24,067 bases of DNA from Streptomyces violaceoruber (GTDB lineage: Bacteria > Actinomycetota > Actinomycetes > Streptomycetales > Streptomycetaceae): NCBI GenBank assembly GCA_000720805.1, contig JODI01000140.1:1-24067 (forward strand). Direction: 5' to 3'. The position numbers and the translations under genes are program-made. Shown here piece after piece: positions 8,385 to 14,422 of this stretch (position 1 is its first letter; the number at the start of each line of letters is the position of its first letter). The notes under the pieces are model-generated. The model did no database searches. It was not told the origin of the DNA and worked only from the letters and a program-made list of their open reading frames with translations.

Positions 8385-8852
8385 GTGACCCATGCCTCGC
8401 ACCACCCCACCGTTGCCGCGGACCACCCCACGGTGACGATCCTTCCCGTCGGCTCGGACGCGGACCTGGCCTGGGTGCGGCAGCGAGTCCGGCAGACCGC
8501 GGCCGAGCTGGGATTCGGGCTGGTGCAACAGACCAAGCTGGTCACCGCCGCCAGCGAACTGGCCCGCAACACCCTCATCCACGGCGGCGGCGGCCACATG
8601 GAGATCGCCCCGGTGGACAACGGGTACGTCGCCGGAGTGCGGCTGTCCTTCATCGACTCCGGCCCGGGGATCCGTGACATCGACCTGGCGATGACCGACG
8701 GCTACACCACCGGGATCGGTCTGGGCCGCGGCCTGAGCGGAACCAGACGGCTGGTCAACGAGTTCAGCATCGACAGCCGCCCCGGCCAGGGCACGACCGT
8801 CACCGTCACCGCCTGGGCCACCGGCCTGCCGTCACCCCGGGGGACGGGGTGA
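8385..8852 (+). CDS. RsbT-like anti-sigma/switch ATPase (GHKL fold)
   Basis: The start is GTG 8385, with GGAGG at 8376-8380. The 155-residue protein shows the HATPase_c boxes of RsbT/RsbW proteins. The N box is ASELARNTLIHGGGG, G1 is DSGPGI, and GIGLGRGLSGTRRLV is the ATP-lid region. GQGTTVTVTAW ends the fold. In the stressosome pathway RsbT phosphorylates STAS proteins and then activates an RsbU-type phosphatase. Here a GAF-SpoIIE phosphatase lies just upstream, so a small partner-switch module is likely. The STAS partner and the sigma factor must be elsewhere. A direct anti-sigma role (RsbW-like) cannot be excluded. Confidence 0.85.
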   Translation: MTHASHHPTVAADHPTVTILPVGSDADLAWVRQRVRQTAAELGFGLVQQTKLVTAASELARNTLIHGGGGHMEIAPVDNGYVAGVRLSFIDSGPGIRDIDLAMTDGYTTGIGLGRGLSGTRRLVNEFSIDSRPGQGTTVTVTAWATGLPSPRGTG

Positions 8853-8947
8853 GCCTGCCCTCGGGGGCATGAGGACCCTCCGTGGGTGTACTCCGCTCCA
8901 CCCCCGCTCCGGGTGTCTCCTCCCGCGCCCGGGACCAGGGAATCATC

Positions 8948-8953
8948 TAGCGT
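8948..8953 (+). promoter_or_regulatory. -10-like box TAGCGT, probable leaderless start of the kinase gene
   Basis: TAGCGT lies exactly 6 nt before ATG 8960, and there is no purine-rich ribosome site. This spacing puts transcription start at or near the A of the ATG. No good -35 is visible. Confidence 0.45.
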
Positions 8954-8959
8954 TGCCGC

Positions 8960-10114
8960 ATGTGGAAAACGGTGCGGCGTGCTGCGTGGGCCACGGTGCA
9001 CCTGGTCGTGGCCGCGGTGATGGCGTTCGGTGTGTGGCTCTTCATCACCGTGCTGCTGATCACCGCCATCGGCGCGGTCGCCGTCGTCGGTGTCTGGATG
9101 GTGCCCGAGACGGTGCTGCTGATCCGGCGGATCGCCGGGGCCAAGCGGCGGTTGACGGCCTCGTGGACCGGGCGGGCGGTTCCGGAGGCGTACCAGCGTC
9201 TCGACGGGACCCTGCGGGAGCGGCTGCGGACCGCCGTACGGGATCCCGGCACCCGCACCGATCTGCGCTGGATGCTCGCCTACTACTTCTACGGCGCTCT
9301 CGTCTTCCTCGCGCTGCCGCTGTGGCCCCTCGCGCTGGTCGTCGACGGGGTGGGGTGCGGGCTGCTGCGGCGGCGGGCGGTCGTGCTGCCGTTGATCGTG
9401 GGGCTCGCCGACACGGAGGCCCGTTGGTCGACCGCGCTGCTCATGCCCTCCCCGCGGGCCCGGCTGGCCGCGCGGGTCGAGGAGCTGAAGGAGACCCGGG
9501 CCGACGTGATCGCCGCGCACGGGGCCGAGCTGCGCCGTATCGAGCGGGACCTGCACGACGGCGCGCAGGCCCGGCTGGTCGCGCTGTCGATGCGGATCGG
9601 GCTCGCCAAGCGTGCCTACGACCATGATCCCGAGGCCGCGCGCAAGCTCCTGGACGACGCCCAGGACCAGGCCGAGGAGGCGCTGACCGAGCTGCGGCAG
9701 GTGGTGCGCGGCATCCACCCGCCGATCCTCACCGACCGCGGACTGGCCGGCGCCGTCCGCGCGCTGGCCGCCGGCAGCGGGCTCGCGGTGACCGTGGACG
9801 ACGGCGGACTGGATGAGGGCGTACGGGCGCCCGCGGCCGTGGAGGCCGCCGCCTACTTCGTGGTCGCCGAGGCGCTGACCAACGCCGCCAAGTACAGCGG
9901 GTCACCGCGGGCCGAGGTGCGCCTCGCCCGGACCCGGCGGGGCCTGTCGGTACGGGTGCGTGACGAGGGCCGGGGCGGCGCCGACGAGAGCGGCGACGGT
10001 TCCGGAATCCTCGGCATGCGACGGCGGGTGGCCGCGCTCGACGGGACGGTCGAGGTGACCAGCCCTGCCGGCTGCGGCACCGTGATCCAGGTCGAGTTGC
10101 CGTGCGTGTGGTGA
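8960..10114 (+). CDS. NarL-type sensor histidine kinase without adjacent response regulator
   Basis: The product has 384 residues. Two N-terminal membrane segments (about residues 10-50) and a second hydrophobic pair (about 110-155) frame a poorly conserved sensor region. A helical linker leads to the HisKA_3 motif IERDLHDGAQARLVALSMRI with the phospho-acceptor His 199. The ATPase domain shows VVAEALTNAAKYS (N box), DEGRGG, GSGILGMRRRV and GTVIQVELP. Such kinases normally pair with a LuxR-type response regulator, but the next gene is convergent ribA, so this one is orphan in the window. The gene is probably leaderless (TAGCGT 6 nt before ATG). Confidence 0.85.
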   Translation: MWKTVRRAAWATVHLVVAAVMAFGVWLFITVLLITAIGAVAVVGVWMVPETVLLIRRIAGAKRRLTASWTGRAVPEAYQRLDGTLRERLRTAVRDPGTRTDLRWMLAYYFYGALVFLALPLWPLALVVDGVGCGLLRRRAVVLPLIVGLADTEARWSTALLMPSPRARLAARVEELKETRADVIAAHGAELRRIERDLHDGAQARLVALSMRIGLAKRAYDHDPEAARKLLDDAQDQAEEALTELRQVVRGIHPPILTDRGLAGAVRALAAGSGLAVTVDDGGLDEGVRAPAAVEAAAYFVVAEALTNAAKYSGSPRAEVRLARTRRGLSVRVRDEGRGGADESGDGSGILGMRRRVAALDGTVEVTSPAGCGTVIQVELPCVW

Positions 10115-10154
10115 CCGCCGGGGGGTGAGGGGTCCGGAGCGGTGGCGGGCGTGG

Positions 10155-10811
10155 TCAGACCGCGTGCGTCGCCGGGAGCGGCGTCAACTCGCCCAGGGGG
10201 AGCGTGTGCTGGGTCTGGAGGACCTTCGCGCGCAGGTAACGGACGTTGTGCGCGGTGGTGAAGACACCCGTGGGCACCCGGTTCTGGACGTCGATGCCGA
10301 GGTCGCGCAACTGGTCCGCCTTGTCCGGGTTGTTGGAGAGCAGGTCCAGGGACGTGATGTCGAGGGCCTGGAGCATCTGGGCCGCCGCCGTGTAGTCACG
10401 GGCGTCCTCGGGCAGGCCCAGCGCGGTGTTGGCGGCGTAGGTGTCGAGGCCCTGGTCCTGGAGGGCGTACGCGTCGAGCTTGTTGTAGAGGCCGATGCCC
10501 CGGCCCTCCTGGCGGAGGTAGAGCAGTACGCCGCCACGGTCCGCGATGCGCTCGACCGCCTCCCGCAGCTGCGGGCCGCAGTCGCAGCGGGCCGAGCCGA
10601 AGACGTCACCGGTCAGGCACTCGGAGTGCAGGCGCACGAGCGGGGCGGTGCCGGGGCCGGTGGCCGGGTCGCCGAGCACGACGGCCACGTGCTCCTGGCC
10701 GTCGACGAGGCCGTGGAAGGTGACCAGTTCGGCGTCGACGCCATAGCCGTCGTGGAAGCGCAGCGGTACCCGGACGCGGGAGCGCGGGGTGGCGGCGGGG
10801 AAGTCGGGCAT
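10155..10811 (-). CDS. ribA: GTP cyclohydrolase II, stand-alone
   Basis: This enzyme opens GTP to 2,5-diamino-6-ribosylamino-4(3H)-pyrimidinone 5'-phosphate, formate and pyrophosphate, the first step to riboflavin. The start is ATG 10811, with GGGAG about 6-8 nt before it; the open frame further upstream runs through the operators and was rejected. The 218 residues match the usual single-domain GCH II length. The zinc ligands are in SECLTGDVFGSARCDCG (Cys 65, 76, 78). QEGRGIGL, Asp 136 and Arg 138 are also present. Tyr 115 in DAYALQDQG corresponds to E. coli Tyr105. From memory, replacement of this Tyr by Met in one S. coelicolor paralogue shifts the product to the formylated intermediate, so the canonical product is expected here. 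No DHBP synthase domain is fused and no ribBH genes are near. Two MarR-type dyads lie in its promoter. Confidence 0.92.
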   Translation of the reverse strand: MPDFPAATPRSRVRVPLRFHDGYGVDAELVTFHGLVDGQEHVAVVLGDPATGPGTAPLVRLHSECLTGDVFGSARCDCGPQLREAVERIADRGGVLLYLRQEGRGIGLYNKLDAYALQDQGLDTYAANTALGLPEDARDYTAAAQMLQALDITSLDLLSNNPDKADQLRDLGIDVQNRVPTGVFTTAHNVRYLRAKVLQTQHTLPLGELTPLPATHAV

Positions 10812-10824
10812 GCGGGTTCTCCCG

Positions 10825-10888
10825 GGTAGGGTCCGGTGGTGCACATCTGCTTCAGATTTGAAGCACATCTACGGCTTCGGACCCTACC
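10825..10888. repeat. Perfect 11-bp inverted repeat around operator 1 of ribA
   Basis: GGTAGGGTCCG (10825-10835) and CGGACCCTACC (10878-10888) are exact reverse complements. The right arm contains the proposed ribA -10 box and the left arm lies just before the ribosome site. Inside is operator 1, flanked by a direct repeat GCACATCT (10841-10848 and 10863-10870). The element could form a hairpin in the leader only if transcription starts upstream of the -10 proposed here; as DNA it brackets the operator. Confidence 0.6.
10849..10864. promoter_or_regulatory. MarR-type operator 1 (ribA leader)
   Basis: GCTTCA-GATT-TGAAGC is a perfect inverted repeat, extended by T and A outside. It lies about 38 nt upstream of the ribA ATG and just downstream of the predicted transcription start. 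It shares the pattern T-G-Y-T-T-Y-A-n4-T-G-A-A-S-C-A with the dyads at 10893 and 11494. Confidence 0.78.
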
Positions 10889-10910
10889 TCATGCTTTAAA
10901 TTTGAAGCAA
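10881..10910 (-). promoter_or_regulatory. Predicted ribA promoter
   Basis: On the minus strand, -35 TTGCTT (10905-10910), an 18-nt spacer and -10 TAGGGT (10881-10886). Operator 2 covers most of the spacer and -35, so a bound repressor would block RNA polymerase. Confidence 0.55.
10893..10908. promoter_or_regulatory. MarR-type operator 2 (ribA promoter)
   Basis: GCTTTA-AATT-TGAAGC has the same arms as operator 1 with one base difference. The distance between operators 1 and 2 is 44 bp, close to four helical turns, so both would face the same side of the DNA. Confidence 0.78.
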
Positions 10911-10960
10911 CTGGATTGTGGTGAGGGTCATGGAGGTCGGCGTCGGCGCCGGTGCCGGCT

Positions 10961-11476
10961 TCAGGGGCAGGAGGGGGACGAGCGGCGGCGCCACGGCACG
11001 TCGTCCGGGGCCGGGCGGGCGTCGTCGCTCTCCAGGGCCCGGGCGATTCCCGTGCAGATCTCCTCCAGCTGGTCCACCTGTTCCTCGGTGAGCTGGTCGA
11101 ACAGGGACGCCCGTACGGTCGCCACGTGTCCCGGCGCCGTGCGCTCCAGCGTCGCCATCCCCTCCTCGGTCAGCGCGGCGACGCTGCCACGCTTGTCCCA
11201 CCGGCAGTTCTCCCGGCGCAGCAGGCCGTCCTTCTCCAGCCGGGTCACCGCGTACGTCAGCCGACTGCGGGTGATCTTGGTGCGCTCGGCGAGGTCGGTC
11301 ATGCGCAGCCGGTGTTCCGGTGCGTCGGAGAGGTTGGCGAGGATGGAGTAGTAGAGGTGGGGCATGCCGGCGTCCTGCTGGAGCTGCCGGTCGATCGCGT
11401 CCTCCAGGAGGTGCGTCGCGGCGATGTACGCGCGCCAGGCGCGCTGCTCCTTGGAGGTGAGCCAGCGAGTCGTCAT
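10961..11476 (-). CDS. MarR-family regulator, probable repressor of the riboflavin-type module
   Basis: The 171-residue protein starts at ATG 11476. It has MarR helices: KEQRAWRAYIAATHLLEDAID, then a winged HTH with LYYSILANLSDAPEHRLRMTDLA-type sequence, KITRSRLTYAVTRLEKDGLL and the wing DKRGSVAALTEEG. A dimer helix (TEEQVDQLEEICTGIARAL) and a basic tail follow. The frame is open far upstream through the divergent gene, but that extension is a shadow. The gene lies between ribA (same strand, downstream) and the reductase-deaminase gene (divergent). Its own promoter and that of ribA carry the same dyad, so autorepression and control of both neighbours are likely. The ligand is not known; a flavin or aminopyrimidine intermediate is a reasonable guess. 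The gene is probably leaderless: -10 TACACT ends 6 nt before the ATG. Confidence 0.88.
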   Translation of the reverse strand: MTTRWLTSKEQRAWRAYIAATHLLEDAIDRQLQQDAGMPHLYYSILANLSDAPEHRLRMTDLAERTKITRSRLTYAVTRLEKDGLLRRENCRWDKRGSVAALTEEGMATLERTAPGHVATVRASLFDQLTEEQVDQLEEICTGIARALESDDARPAPDDVPWRRRSSPSCP

Positions 11477-11482
11477 ACCGCC

Positions 11483-11511
11483 AGTGTAGGTTTGTTTCAA
11501 ACTTGAACCAA
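11483..11511 (-). promoter_or_regulatory. Predicted promoter of the MarR gene
   Basis: On the minus strand, -35 TTGGTT (11506-11511), a 17-nt spacer and -10 TACACT (11483-11488). The ATG is 6 nt beyond the -10, implying a leaderless transcript. Operator 3 lies wholly in the spacer and -35. Confidence 0.6.
11494..11509. promoter_or_regulatory. MarR-type operator 3 (divergent MarR / reductase-deaminase promoters)
   Basis: GTTTCA-AACT-TGAACC, flanked by T and A, is the third copy of the dyad. It overlaps the MarR -35/spacer. It also overlaps a TTGAAC (11504-11509) that could be the -35 of the divergent gene, although a good -10 for that gene is not evident. Confidence 0.75.
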
Positions 11512-11542
11512 GCCCGCCCGTCGTCGAGAGTGAGCGCGTTCG

Positions 11543-12703
11543 ATGCCGTACCCCTACGTCCTGCTGTCCGCAGCCGTCTCCCTCGACGGCTGCCTCGACG
11601 ACACCGGCCCCGAGCGCCTGCTGCTCTCCTCCCCGGCGGACTTCGACCGCGTCGACGAGGTACGGGCGTCCGTCGACGCGATCCTCATCGGGGCGGGGAC
11701 GATCCGCGCCGACAATCCGCGCCTGCTGGTCAACTCGCCGGAGCGCCGCGCCGCCCGGGTCGCCGCCGGACGGCCCGCGTACCCCCTCAAGGTCGCGGTC
11801 AGCGGGTCGGGCGACCTGGACCCGGAAGCGAAGTTCTGGCACACGGGCGGTGAGAAGGTCGTCTACACGACCGACAAGGGTGCGGAGCGGGCCCGGACGC
11901 TCGGCCTGGGGCTCGGCGGCGCCGACGGCAGCGGCGTTGACGTCGATGTCGTCGCGGTGGGGGCCGGCCTCGACTGGCGGCGGGTTCTGGAGCACCTGCA
12001 CGACGTACGAGGCGTGGAGCGTCTCATGGTCGAGGGCGGCGGCACCGTCCACACCCAGCTCCTCCAGCAGGGCCTCGCCGACGAACTCCAGCTCGTCCTC
12101 GCGCCCCTGTTCGTCGGCGATCCGGACGCGCCCCGGCTCTTCGGCCCGGGCGCGTACCAAGGTGGCCGGCTGCGCCTGGTGGAAACCCGGCGGATCGAGG
12201 ACGTCGTCCTCATGCGGTACGAGCCCACGGCCCCCGGCACCGGCTCGCTGCCCTCCGCCGCCGACCGCCGCTGGCTGTCCCTCGCCTGCGAACTGGCCGC
12301 CCGGTGCCCGCCGTCGAGCACCGCCTTCAGCGTCGGCGCGGTGATCGTCGCCGCGGACGGCACGGAGCTGGCCCGCGGCCACTCGCGTGAGGGTGACGAT
12401 CCCGTCGTGCACGCGGAAGAGGCGGCACTGGCGAAGACCGACGCGGGGGATCCCCGGCTGGCGTCCGCGACGGTGTACAGCAGCCTGGAGCCGTGCGCCC
12501 GGCGGGCGTCCCGGCCGGTGCCGTGTGCGGGGCTGATCCTGCAGGCGGGGGTACGGCGGGTGGTGACGGCCTGGCGGGAGCCGGACACGTTCGTGGCGGG
12601 GGCGGACGGGAGCGGGCTGCTGGCGGGGGCGGGGGTGGACGTGGTGGTGCTGGACGAGTACGAGACGTCGGCGAAGGCACCGAACCGGCACTTGGTGGGG
12701 TGA
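11543..12703 (+). CDS. Bifunctional reductase-deaminase of riboflavin type, domain order reversed relative to RibD
   Basis: The 386-residue protein starts at ATG 11543; the ribosome site is weak (GAGAG). Residues 1-225 are a RibD_C/dihydrofolate-reductase-like domain: LSAAVSLDGCLDD, DAILIGAGTIRADNPRLL, LMVEGGGTVHTQLL and DELQLVLAPLFVG. Residues about 237-385 are a cytidine-deaminase-fold domain: FSVGAVIVA, HAEEAAL (His 290, Glu 292) and EPCARRASRPVPC (Cys 318, Cys 328), a full zinc site. Canonical RibD has deaminase first, reductase second. With the GCH II next to it, this could turn GTP into 5-amino-6-ribitylamino-uracil phosphate, the precursor of riboflavin and of the deazaflavin of F420. 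The module is separate from the usual rib operon (no ribE, ribB or ribH here). A role in another pteridine- or pyrimidine-type metabolite is possible. Confidence 0.88.
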   Translation: MPYPYVLLSAAVSLDGCLDDTGPERLLLSSPADFDRVDEVRASVDAILIGAGTIRADNPRLLVNSPERRAARVAAGRPAYPLKVAVSGSGDLDPEAKFWHTGGEKVVYTTDKGAERARTLGLGLGGADGSGVDVDVVAVGAGLDWRRVLEHLHDVRGVERLMVEGGGTVHTQLLQQGLADELQLVLAPLFVGDPDAPRLFGPGAYQGGRLRLVETRRIEDVVLMRYEPTAPGTGSLPSAADRRWLSLACELAARCPPSSTAFSVGAVIVAADGTELARGHSREGDDPVVHAEEAALAKTDAGDPRLASATVYSSLEPCARRASRPVPCAGLILQAGVRRVVTAWREPDTFVAGADGSGLLAGAGVDVVVLDEYETSAKAPNRHLVG

Positions 12704-12751
12704 GCGCGCCTCGGGCACCGGCACCCGTTCGGGGCGGCTGGGACGACCGAT

Positions 12752-12781
12752 GCGACATCTGTGCTGCGTATGGCGTACAGT
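12752..12781 (+). promoter_or_regulatory. Predicted tRNA promoter
   Basis: -35-like GCGACA (12752-12757), an 18-nt spacer and -10 TACAGT (12776-12781), 13 nt before the tRNA 5' end. This fits a housekeeping sigma promoter. Confidence 0.5.
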
Positions 12782-12794
12782 GGAGACACAACGA

Positions 12795-12868
12795 CGCGGG
12801 GTGGAGCAGCTCGGTAGCTCGCTGGGCTCATAACCCAGAGGTCGCAGGTTCAAATCCTGTCCCCGCTA
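12795..12868 (+). tRNA. Initiator tRNA-fMet (CAT)
   Basis: The full cloverleaf can be drawn. The acceptor is CGCGGGG with CCCCGCT, the D arm GAGC/GCTC, the anticodon arm CTGGG-CTCATAA-CCCAG, and the T arm GCAGG-TTCAAAT-CCTGT, with A73. Three consecutive G:C pairs at the base of the anticodon stem and the A11:U24 pair mark an initiator, not an elongator. The first pair is unpaired C1/U72, also an initiator trait. The 3' CCA is not encoded. Confidence 0.95.
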
Positions 12869-13104
12869 CTGAAGGCCGAGGGCCGGAATCCCATTGTCAC
12901 CTGGCGTGAGCAGGCGTGTGCCCTGCGCATCACAACTGACATTCCGTCAACACCTGTGTGATCCCCGAGGTGCGGCCAACTCGCCCGTTTTTCGCCGGTG
13001 GTGGGGCGTTGGTCCAGCCGGGAATCGTTAATGATCAAGCGGAACGGCTTGGAATACAGGGCTCGCGTCTATTAACGTTCGATAACGCAGCGCGGTCGTC
13101 CCAG

Positions 13105-13270
13105 CCGTCACAAGAGTCGGCTCCGTGCGCACGCGCCGAATCCCGCAAGGGAACCGGGGAACCACCACTTGGGGTGAATCGCTCGTAGACCGTCGTGTCC
13201 GCACGGCTGTTTACGCGCGTAGGAGACCTTCCTGCTCCGAACCCGTCAGCTAACCCGGTAGGCGAGAAGG
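13105..13270 (+). ncRNA. c-di-AMP riboswitch (ydaO-yuaA type)
   Basis: The leader of the M23 peptidase gene carries conserved ydaO blocks: GCCGAATCCCGCAAGGGAACC, here 13135-13154 in part, then GGGGAACCACC and TTGGGGTGAATC (13169-13180). Downstream is the closing block CCGAACCCGTCAGCTAACCC (13238-13257), ending in GTAGGCG. By family it binds c-di-AMP and turns expression off. In Streptomyces this class is known upstream of cell-wall hydrolase genes such as rpfA. The ribosome site of the peptidase begins within about 10 nt of the last block, so control could act on translation or on transcription; no clear T-run terminator is seen. The gap from the tRNA to 13104 holds only minor dyads. Confidence 0.9.
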
Positions 13271-13290
13271 AAGGAAAGGAGCACGCCCAC

Positions 13291-14328
13291 GTGGCGTCCA
13301 ACCGGCCTGCCCCAGAAGCCCCGTTCGTGCCGAGCCAGCGTGACAGCGAGACCTTCGGCTACGGCGAGTACCGCACCGACGAGGGCCCCTGGACGGAGTG
13401 GAACCCCACCGAGGAGTCCCTCCGACCCGTACGCGGCCGGCACCGTGTCGCAAAGCAGCGCGGCGGACTCGCCCGCAGCTCCACCGTCCTGGGCGTCGGC
13501 GTCATAGCCGCCGTCGGCGCGGGCGGCATGGCCAGCGCCAACACCGGCAAGCCGCCGCTGTCCATCTCCATGCCCGACCTTCCCTCGGTGGGTTCCCTCC
13601 TTTCGGACGACGACACCCCCGAGGCCACCCCGACCGCGCTCAGCACCGTCGGGACGACCTCCGCGGAGACCACGGAGACCAAGCAGAGCGTCTCGGACGC
13701 CGGTGAGGTCCTGCGGTCCCGGATCCTGGCCCAGGCCGAACAGCAGCAGGACCAGATCGAGAGCAAGGCCGCCGCCGAGGCCGCGGCCGCCGCCGAGAAG
13801 CAGGCCGACGCCGCGAAGAAGAAGGCGGAGGAGGAGGCCAAGGCCAAGGCCGAGGCCGCGAAGAAGAAGGCGGAGGAGGAGGCCGCGAAGAAGGCCGAAG
13901 CCGAGCGCCTGGCCGAGCTGGCCAAGCAGTACGCGCTGCCGACCTCCTCGTACACCATCACCGGCACCTTCGGTCAGGCCGGCTCGCTGTGGTCGTCCGG
14001 CTACCACACCGGCCTCGACTTCGCCGCGCCCACGGGCACGCTCATCAAGGCGATCCACAGCGGGACCATCACCGAGGCGGGCTGGGCCGGTTCGTACGGC
14101 TACCGCACGATCCTGACCCTCGACGACGGAACCGAGCTGTGGTTCTGCCACCAGTCCTCGATCAGCGTCAGCGTCGGCCAGAAGGTCAGCACGGGTGACG
14201 TCATCGGCCGCGTGGGCGCCACCGGCAACGTGACCGGGGCCCACCTCCACCTGGAGGTCCACCCGGGCGGCGCGGCCACCGGCATCGACCCGATGTCGTG
14301 GCTGCGGAGCAAGGGGCTCAACCCCTGA
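13291..14328 (+). CDS. Secreted M23-family peptidoglycan endopeptidase with coiled coil
   Basis: The start is GTG 13291, with GGAAAGGAG at 13273-13281; earlier in-frame GTGs lie inside the riboswitch. The product has 345 residues. A long hydrophilic N-terminus (about 60 residues) precedes a hydrophobic export segment VLGVGVIAAVGAGGMASA (about 69-86). A Ser/Thr/Pro-rich region and an Ala/Lys/Glu coiled coil (about 145-210) follow. The C-terminal LytM/M23 domain has the zinc motif HTGLD (His 239, Asp 243) and HLH (His 318, His 320), plus a catalytic-type His in WFCHQSS. All residues needed for activity are present. It should cleave peptide cross-links of the wall during growth or germination. 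The riboswitch predicts low expression at high c-di-AMP. Confidence 0.9.
   Translation: MASNRPAPEAPFVPSQRDSETFGYGEYRTDEGPWTEWNPTEESLRPVRGRHRVAKQRGGLARSSTVLGVGVIAAVGAGGMASANTGKPPLSISMPDLPSVGSLLSDDDTPEATPTALSTVGTTSAETTETKQSVSDAGEVLRSRILAQAEQQQDQIESKAAAEAAAAAEKQADAAKKKAEEEAKAKAEAAKKKAEEEAAKKAEAERLAELAKQYALPTSSYTITGTFGQAGSLWSSGYHTGLDFAAPTGTLIKAIHSGTITEAGWAGSYGYRTILTLDDGTELWFCHQSSISVSVGQKVSTGDVIGRVGATGNVTGAHLHLEVHPGGAATGIDPMSWLRSKGLNP
13810..13884 (+). repeat. 30-bp direct repeat coding for the coiled coil
   Basis: The same 30 bases, coding Ala-Ala-Lys-Lys-Lys-Ala-Glu-Glu-Glu-Ala, occur at 13810-13839 and 13855-13884, a 45-bp period (15 residues). It is a likely site of length variation of the peptidase coiled coil. 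Confidence 0.8.
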
Positions 14329-14330
14329 CC

Positions 14331-14399
14331 GACAGTCGACGGCTGTCTGTTCACGCGGATGTGGTGAGCGCCTCGGACCCTCGGCGGAATGAGGCGCTC
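14331..14399 (+). terminator. Two hairpins after the M23 peptidase gene
   Basis: GACAG (14331-14335) with CTGTC (14343-14347), followed by TGTT, lies just past the stop. A second perfect 9-bp stem is GAGCGCCTC (14366-14374) with GAGGCGCTC (14391-14399). Either could end the peptidase transcript before the next gene. Confidence 0.55.
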
Positions 14400-14422
14400 C
14401 GCCACGGGCATTGAAGAGAAGC

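Noticed and set aside
11477..12853. Long upstream extension of the MarR reading frame on the minus strand
   Set aside because: It is antisense to the reductase-deaminase gene and the tRNA, and the MarR homology starts at ATG 11476 right after its promoter.
12795..12868. tRNA as an integration site of a mobile element
   Set aside because: No integrase, no repeated tRNA 3' end and ordinary genes on both sides.
12910..12926. GCAGG/CCTGC hairpin as tRNA terminator
   Set aside because: Only 5 bp and no T-run; common by chance in this GC-rich DNA.
12937..12949. Dyad TGAC-ATTCC-GTCA between the tRNA and the riboswitch
   Set aside because: Short arms and no second copy; may be an operator but evidence is too weak for a feature.
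12958..13188. Small open frame before the M23 gene
   Set aside because: It overlaps the c-di-AMP riboswitch and has no ribosome site or protein pattern.
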